Positions 58,090-64,000 of a DNA stretch of 64,000 bases are shown piece by piece (positions within the stretch are counted from its first letter, which is position 1; each line of letters opens with the position of its first letter). The stretch comes from Bradyrhizobium viridifuturi (GTDB lineage Bacteria > Pseudomonadota > Alphaproteobacteria > Rhizobiales > Xanthobacteraceae). The notes below the pieces were generated by a model. The model saw only the letters and a list, made by a program, of their open reading frames with translations. It was not told the DNA's origin and did no database searches. The stretch is taken from positions 143,807 through 207,806 of the forward strand of contig NZ_LGTB01000006.1 in NCBI RefSeq assembly GCF_001238275.1, written 5' to 3'. The position numbers were made by a program, and so were the translations under genes.

Positions 58090-59932
58090 GTCACGGCCTT
58101 GCGGAGAGGGGTCACCTTGAGGTGGTCCTGGTGGTCGCCGATCGCGTTGGCGATGAAACGCGCGGTGATCGGCGTGCCGTCATAGTGCAGGATCGGCACC
58201 AGGCGGACGGGGTCGATGCCGTTCTCGTTGACGATCAGCTGGCGCAGCTGCGCGTCGCGATTCTGCTCCACGACGTAGACGAAGTCGTGGTCGGCGATGA
58301 AGCTCGCGACGCTGGAGTGGAACGGGAAGGCACGGATGCGCATGCGGTCGAGCTGATGGCCGCGCGCCTCCAGGATCCCGATTGCCTCGTCCATCGCCGG
58401 CGAGGTCGAGCCGAAATACAGCACGCCGTATTTGGTCGGCTTCGCCGCATTGGCCTGTAGCGGCCGCGGCACCATGTCCTGCGCGGTCTCGAACTTGCGC
58501 ACCAGGCGCTGCATGTTGTCGGCGTAGACGGCGCCCTCCTCGGAGTAGCGCGCGTAGCGGTCGCGCGAGGTGCCGCGGGTGAAATAGGAGCCCTTGGTCG
58601 GATGGGTGCCGGGATAGGTGCGATAGGGGATGCCGTCGCCGTCGACGTCGAGATAGCGGCCGAAGTCGCGGCCTTCCTCGAGCATCTCCGCCGTCATCAC
58701 CTTGCCGCGGTCGTATTGCTTGGCGTCGTCCCACTTCAGCGGGCGGCACAGCCGGTGGTTCATGCCGATGTCGAGATCGAGCATCAGGAAAATCGTGGTC
58801 TGCAGCCGCTCGGCGAGGTCGAAGGCTGCGGCGGCGAACTCGAATGCCTCCGCCGGATCCTCCGGGAATAGCAGCACGTGCTTGGTGTCACCGTGCGAGG
58901 CATAGGCGCAGGCGATCACGTCGCATTGCTGGGTGCGGGTCGGCATGCCCGTCGAGGGGCCGGCGCGCTGGATGTTCATGATCACGGCCGGGATTTCGGC
59001 GAAATAGGACAGGCCGATGAACTCGGTCATCAGCGAGATGCCCGGACCCGAGGTCGCGGTGAAGGCCCGCGCGCCGTTCCAGGAGGCGCCGATCACGATG
59101 CCGATCGAGGCGAGCTCGTCCTCGCCCTGCACAATGGCGTACTTCGCCTTGCCGGTCTCGGGATCGTGGCGATACTTCTTGCAGTGGCTGGTGAAGGCTT
59201 CCGCCACCGACGATGACGGCGTGATCGGATACCAGGCGCACACGGTGGCGCCGCCATAGACGGCGCCGAGCGCGGCAGCGCTGTTGCCTTCGATGAAGAT
59301 GCGGTCACCGACCTTGTCGGACTTCTTCACCCGCAGCCCGAGCGGGCATTTCAGGTTCTGCAGCGCCCAGTCGCGGCCGAGATGCAGCGCATGGACGTTG
59401 GAGGAGAGCAGCTTCTCCTTGCCCTTGTATTGCTCGCCGATCAGCTGCTCGACCACCTTGGGATCAAGGTCGAGCAGGGCGCAGAGCGCGCCGAGATAGA
59501 TGATGTTCTTGAACAGCTGGCGCTGCCTGGGATCGGTGTAGGTCGAGTTGGTGATCGCCGTCAGCGGCACGCCGATGACGGTGATGTCCTCGCGGAATTT
59601 CGACGACGGCATCGGCTTGGTCGAATCGTAGAACAGATAGCCGCCGGGCTCGATCGAGGCGACGTCCTTGTCCCAGGTCTGCGGATTCATCGCCACCATC
59701 ATGTCGACGCCGCCGCGGGCGCGAGATGGCCGTCCTCGGTGACGCGCACCTCGTACCAGGTCGGCAGGCCCTGGATGTTGGACGGGAAGATGTTGCGCGG
59801 GCTGACCGGCACGCCGTGGCGCAGGATCGAGCGCGCGAACAGTTCGTTCGCGGAAGCCGAGCCCGAACCGTTGACGTTGGCGAAGCGGACGACGAAGTCG
59901 TTTACGCTGCTGATCGGGCTTTGGACTGACAT
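58086..59932 (-). CDS. korA: 2-oxoacid:ferredoxin oxidoreductase alpha subunit (gamma-alpha fusion), frameshifted
   Basis: About 615 residues once repaired. The N-terminal gamma domain (NDFVVRFANVNGSGSASANE; NPQTWDKDVASIEPGGYLFY) is fused to the alpha domain (FIEGNSAAALGAVYGGATVC; GEDELASIGIVIGASWNGAR; TATSGPGISLMTEFIGL; QRAGPSTGMPTRTQQ). After EDGHLA the frame changes near 59720; one missing C (plus strand) restores ARGGVDMMVAMN. ATG 59932 (MSVQSPISSVND) overlaps the upstream flavoprotein gene by about 31 bases. Pairs with KorB; substrate most likely 2-oxoglutarate. Confidence 0.9.
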
Positions 59933-61701
59933 GTTGATCCCGCTTGAACCATATCGATGAGGTACTTCTGCATGTCCCAGGCGCCGGTCGGGCAGCGCTC
60001 GGCACACAGTCCGCAATGCAGGCAGACGTCTTCGTCCTTCACCATGACGCGGCCGGTCTTGAGGTCGCCGGAGACGTAAAGCGCCTGGTCGTGATGCGGC
60101 GAGGGCGCTTTCAGCCGCTGCCGCAAATCATCCTCTTCGCCGTTCTCGGTGAAGCTGATGCAGTCCATCGGACAGATATCGACGCAGGCATCGCATTCGA
60201 TGCAGAGCGGCGCGGCGAACACCGTCTGCACGTCACAATTCAGGCAGCGTTGCGCTTCGCCGAGCGCGAGCTTGAGGTCGTAACCGAGCTCGACCTCGGC
60301 GCGGATGTCCTTCAGTGCGACCACCTTGTCGCGATGCGGCACCTTGAAGCGCTTGTCGGCGGAGATGTCGTTGTCGTAGCTCCACTCGTGGATGCCCATC
60401 TTCTGCGAGGAGACGTGCACCTCCGGCAGCGGGCGCTCGTTGATGTCTTCGCCGGACAGCATCTTGTGAATGGAGAGCGCGGCGTCATGGCCGTGCGCCA
60501 CCGCCCAGATGATGTTCTTGGGCCCGAACGCCGCGTCGCCGCCGAAGAACACCTTCGGATTGGTCGAGACGAACGTCTTGGGGTCGACCTTCGGCATGTG
60601 CCACTTGTCGAATTCGATGCCGCAATCGGCTTCGATCCAGGGGAACGCGTTCTCCTGGCCGACCGCAACGAGCACATCGTCGCAGGGAATCGTTTCGTCC
60701 GGCTCGCCCGATGGCACCAGGTTGCGGCGGCCCTTGTCGTCGTATTCGGCCCGCACCTTCTGGAAGATGACGCCGATCAGCTTGCCGGCGACATGCTTGA
60801 ACGCCACCGGCACCATGTAGTTGAGGATCGGGATGTCCTCGTGGATGGCGTCTTCCTTCTCCCACGGCGAGGCCTTCATTTCCTCGAAGCCGGAGCGGAC
60901 CACTACCTTGACGCTTTCGCCGCCGAGGCGGCGCGCGGTGCGGCAGCAATCCATCGCGGTGTTGCCGCCGCCGAGCACGATGACGCGGCGGCCGATCTTG
61001 TCGACATGGCCGAACGACACGTTGGCGAGCCACTCGATGCCGATATGGATGTTGGCGCCGGCCTCATTGCGGCCGGGAATGTCGAGCTCGCGGCCGCGCG
61101 GCGCGCCGCTTCCGACGAAGATCGCGTCGTAGTTCTCGGAGAGCAGTTGCTTCAGGCTGTCGACGCGCTGGCCGCCCTTGAACTCGACACCGAGGTTGAG
61201 GATGTAATCGGTCTCCTCGTCGATCACGCTGTCGGGCAGGCGGAATTTCGGAATCTGGCTGCGCATCATGCCGCCAGCCTTGGGATCGCCGTCGAACACG
61301 GTGCAGTGATAGCCGAGCGGCGCGAGATCGCGCGCCACCGCAAGCGAGGCGGGGCCGCCGCCGACCAACGCGATGCGCTTGCCGTTCTTCGGCCCCGGCT
61401 TCGGCAGCCGATGCTTGATGTCGTCCTTGAAGTCGGCAGCGACGCGCTTCAGGCGGCAGATCGCGACCGGATTGTCCTCGACCCGGCCGCGGCGGCACGC
61501 CGGCTCGCACGGACGGTCACAGGTGCGCCCGAGAATCCCGGGGAACACGTTGGACTTCCAATTGATCATGTAGGCGTCGCTGTAACGCCCCTCAGCAATC
61601 AACCGGATGTACTCGGGAACAGGGGTGTGTGCGGGACAGGCCCATTGGCAATCGACTACTTTATGAAAGTAATCCGGCGCCGAGATATCAGTCGGTTTCA
61701 T
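59902..61701 (-). CDS. GltD-like FAD/NAD(P) oxidoreductase with C-terminal 2x[4Fe-4S] ferredoxin domain
   Basis: A 599-residue protein. The N-terminal Fe-S domain has Cys in DCQWACPAH and GRTCDRPCEPACRRG, as in the glutamate synthase small subunit. FAD and NAD(P) Rossmann motifs follow (ALVGGGPASLAVARDL; VIVLGGGNTAMDC). The C-terminal ferredoxin domain has CIECDACVDICPMDC and CLHCGLCAERCPTG. It is first in the operon with korA and korB, so it probably passes electrons between the KorAB Fe-S cluster and NAD(P). No large glutamate synthase subunit is nearby, so it is not gltD itself. Confidence 0.88.
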   Translation of the reverse strand: MKPTDISAPDYFHKVVDCQWACPAHTPVPEYIRLIAEGRYSDAYMINWKSNVFPGILGRTCDRPCEPACRRGRVEDNPVAICRLKRVAADFKDDIKHRLPKPGPKNGKRIALVGGGPASLAVARDLAPLGYHCTVFDGDPKAGGMMRSQIPKFRLPDSVIDEETDYILNLGVEFKGGQRVDSLKQLLSENYDAIFVGSGAPRGRELDIPGRNEAGANIHIGIEWLANVSFGHVDKIGRRVIVLGGGNTAMDCCRTARRLGGESVKVVVRSGFEEMKASPWEKEDAIHEDIPILNYMVPVAFKHVAGKLIGVIFQKVRAEYDDKGRRNLVPSGEPDETIPCDDVLVAVGQENAFPWIEADCGIEFDKWHMPKVDPKTFVSTNPKVFFGGDAAFGPKNIIWAVAHGHDAALSIHKMLSGEDINERPLPEVHVSSQKMGIHEWSYDNDISADKRFKVPHRDKVVALKDIRAEVELGYDLKLALGEAQRCLNCDVQTVFAAPLCIECDACVDICPMDCISFTENGEEDDLRQRLKAPSPHHDQALYVSGDLKTGRVMVKDEDVCLHCGLCAERCPTGAWDMQKYLIDMVQAGSTCQSKARSAA

Positions 61702-61942
61702 TCCTACCTTTGACCCGCGCGAAAATGCCTACCCGCGCGGCCTTATCGTTGACGACGAACGCTCACGTGGCGTTGTTCTGGTTTTTGAATTGGATCATAG
61801 GTTTATCTTATTAGAGGCGTTCCAGAGAAGGCAAAGGCTAAATTGTCCGATCATCCGCTTTCGCGCGGCTGATACGCGTGTAGCGTTAATCTCGATTGCG
61901 TTATGCGGCGGTGCAGCATGTACGCACTGCCAATCCGCGTTG

Positions 61943-62614
61943 CTATCCGCGCGGAAGATCGCTCTTCACGATATCCCACAGCAATCGATAGACGCCGCTG
62001 GTGACCACCAGCGGCTTCAAGGCTGCGTTGCCGGTGATGACTGCCGCGGCCGCAGGGACCGCGCCGACATCGGTGGCATCGATCAAGACGAACCAGTCGC
62101 CCGCGCCGGGATCGGCTTTGTCGGCGTCCGGTGTGAGCGGCTTCGACAGTACGGGATCGTTCTCCAGGAGGTGCATCGAGATGATGCCGTCGCGCGCGGC
62201 AGGATCGAGTTGCTCCCGCAACGCAGCGCGGAGCCTGTCCGCTCCTTCGGCCGGCGGACGGAGGCGGATGATGCCGAGCGCGGCGCCTCGGCCGACGCCG
62301 CGGCTGATCGTGATGCGCGCCACCCCGCGGATCATGTTCTGGAAGCGCGCGATGTTGGTCTTCGACCAGTCGGTCTGGTTGGCGAGCGCCTTGCGGTAGG
62401 CCGGGCTCTCGAGCACGTCGAAGGTCGTGGTGGAGTAGAGGCTGAGATATTTCGGCTTGCCGTCATGGGCGACGTAGCGGCGGGCCTCCGCGAATCCCTC
62501 GATGGCGACACGTTCTTCGAGATGCTCGCGGTCGTACCAGCGGTTGAATTCAGCTTCGTGTAAGCTGTCGATATCCATCGAGGTCAGCAGCATGCCTTGT
62601 CCGGCGATTGGCAT
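61943..62614 (-). CDS. EthD-like / uncharacterised dimeric alpha-beta barrel protein
   Basis: A 223-residue protein beginning MPIAGQGMLLTSMDIDSLHE then AEFNRWYDREHLEERV, a pattern typical of EthD- and dimeric alpha/beta-barrel domains (small ferredoxin-like folds). A second similar half is suggested by GIIRLRPPAEGADRLRAALR. No catalytic residues are evident. An AAGGAG site precedes ATG 62614. It is likely monocistronic. The function of such proteins is usually unknown; some bind small aromatic or haem-like molecules. Confidence 0.65.
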   Translation of the reverse strand: MPIAGQGMLLTSMDIDSLHEAEFNRWYDREHLEERVAIEGFAEARRYVAHDGKPKYLSLYSTTTFDVLESPAYRKALANQTDWSKTNIARFQNMIRGVARITISRGVGRGAALGIIRLRPPAEGADRLRAALREQLDPAARDGIISMHLLENDPVLSKPLTPDADKADPGAGDWFVLIDATDVGAVPAAAAVITGNAALKPLVVTSGVYRLLWDIVKSDLPRG

Positions 62615-62810
62615 CGGGTGCTCCTTCTTTGCCTTGTTTTATCTGTACAATATCGCCGACCGGTGCGGGCCGGGGAAGCCGGTTCCGAGGTGCCCGAGAC
62701 CGTGCAGACCAAGGATTGCCACAATTGCCGCAATCCTGTTCAGCGCGCATTCACGGAAGTAGCATTTCCATCCGTTACGCCAACTCCAGAGAAGAAAAGG
62801 GACGACCACT

Positions 62811-64000
62811 ATGGCGCGCATTCTGTGGGCATTGATCGTGGGTCTGGTGTCGCTCGCGTCACTTCCCGTCCATGCGGAGGATCAGGAAAAGCGTCTCGCG
62901 CTCGTGGTCGGCAACGGCGCCTATCAGGCCGGCGCGCTGCAGACCGCCGCGAACGATGCCGGGTTGGTAGCGCAGACGTTGCAGGCCGCCGGCTTCGATG
63001 TGATCGGGGCGCGCGATCTCGATAGCGAGACGCTGCGCAAGTCGTTCCGCGATTTCATCCAGAAGGTGCAGGACGCGGGCCCCAACGCCGTCGCGTTCGT
63101 GTATCTCGCCGGTTATGGCGTGCAGCTCACCGGCGAGAACTATTTCGTGCCGGTCGACGCCAAGATTGCCCGCGACACCGACGTGCCGGTCGAGGCGATC
63201 CGCATCTCCGACTACAGCCATCAACTCTCGGCACTGCCGATCAAGGCCGGCGTGATCGTGCTCGATGCAGCGCGCAGCAATTCCTTTGCCAAGGACGGCC
63301 AGCCGCTGGCCGGCGGCCTCGCGCTGGTCGATCCCGACCCGAAGATGCTGATCGCCTTCAACTCCGCACCCGGCACCGTCGCCCCCGACGCGCGCCGCCC
63401 TACGGGCCCTATGCGCAGGCGCTGGCGGAAATGATCCGCGCCGGCGGCCTGACCTTGCCCGAAGTGTTCGACCGCGTTCGCCTGCGCGTCAACGAAATGA
63501 CCAAGGGCGCCGAGATCCCGTGGAATGCGCAGAAGGTCGACTCGCCCTTCATGTTCTTCGAGCGCAAGCCGGATGCGCCGCCGCAGCAGGTCGATGCCGG
63601 ACTGCGCACCAAGCCGATCCGCGATTTCCCGGCGCAGGATGCCTATGCGGCGGCGCTGGAGCGCGACACGCTGCAAGGCTACGAGGATTACCTGCAGGCC
63701 TATCCGACCGATCCGCTGGCCAAGCGGGTGCGCGCGATCGTGGCGGCGCGGCGCGAGGCGATCACCTGGCGGCGCACCTACAACGCCGACACGCCCGACG
63801 CGTATTGGTCGTATCTGCGACGCTACCCGCGCGGGCCGCATGCCTACGATGCTCGCCGCCGGCTCGCCTACCTGTCGGCCGCGCTCGAGCCGCCGCCGCA
63901 GTTTACGGCGCTCGACTACGACGTGCCGCCGCCGCCGCCCGACGAGATCGTCTATGTCGACCGTCCGGTGCTCTATTACAGCGATCCGGTGTTCGCCTTC
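62811..64000 (+). CDS. exported caspase-like (peptidase C14 fold) protein lacking the catalytic dyad; frameshifted and cut by the window end
   Basis: A signal peptide (MARILWALIVGLVSLASLPVHA) precedes a caspase p20-like domain: RLALVVGNGAYQ, NDAGLVAQTLQAAGFDV, AFVYLAGYGVQLTGENYFVPVD and GVIVLDAARSN. Active caspase homologues have His in GHG and Cys in DAC; here these positions are Tyr102 and Ala154, so protease activity is not expected. The frame breaks near 63395 (one missing G or C) and continues with PYGPYAQALAEMIRAGGL, then a Tyr/Arg/Pro-rich region (DYDVPPPPPDEIVYVDRP) to the end of the window. ATG 62811 follows AAGGGA. Confidence 0.85.

Noticed and set aside
59902..61701. Glutamate synthase small subunit (gltD)
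   Set aside because: The protein has an extra C-terminal double [4Fe-4S] domain and lies with korA-korB, with no gltB nearby.

Overview
The window is high-GC DNA from an alphaproteobacterium. Protein sequences, the Ku/LigD and KdpFABC-DE sets, the two-subunit 2-oxoacid:ferredoxin oxidoreductase and several families of palindromic intergenic repeats all look like Bradyrhizobium or a close relative (Nitrobacteraceae). This assignment is inference from recognised families; no rRNA or tRNA gene was found. The DNA is almost wholly coding, looks chromosomal, and shows no prophage, transposase or CRISPR array.

Layout. 1-5.2 kb: two small hypothetical genes, an nfeD-slipin membrane pair, a DapA-family protein and three small conserved proteins. 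5.2-13.4 kb: a complete K+ uptake locus, kdpF (with two extra micro-ORFs)-kdpA-B-C-D-E. 13.4-17.5 kb: a small basic protein, then divergent ku and ligD (non-homologous end joining). 17.6-18.3 kb: a DUF3309 miniprotein and a PHA-granule-type protein. 18.3-32.3 kb: a tight six-gene leftward operon glgE-treS/maltokinase-glgB-glgX-treZ-treY, with malQ and a GH15 glucosidase divergent from it (32.5-36.3 kb). 36.5-40.1 kb: a large RTX-type Ca2+-binding protein. 40.4-48.0 kb: a leftward sugar-phosphate cluster tal/pgi fusion-gnd-zwf-pgl-gntK-HAD phosphatase. 48.2-49.4 kb: two small exported proteins. 49.9-54.7 kb: the stress operon prkA-yeaH-spoVR. 55-57 kb: a solute-binding protein and a membrane protein. 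57.0-61.7 kb: an oxidoreductase operon (GltD-like flavoprotein/ferredoxin, KorA, KorB). 61.9-64 kb: an EthD-like protein and a caspase-fold protein cut by the window edge.

How it fits together. Much of the window reads as general stress and stationary-phase physiology: osmotic K+ uptake, trehalose-glycogen interconversion, NADPH-generating pentose phosphate/Entner-Doudoroff steps, DNA end joining and the PrkA operon. Motifs matching the alphaproteobacterial general stress sigma factor EcfG (GGAAC-N16/17-CGTT or close) lie back to back between ku and ligD and between glgE and malQ, and in front of two small stress-type genes.

Caution on quality. At least ten otherwise intact genes or gene parts are broken by one missing G or C. 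The missing base is usually in a short G/C run and the protein reads on perfectly in the next frame. This pattern points to consensus (long-read or unpolished assembly) errors rather than true pseudogenes. Those genes are annotated here across their full extent.
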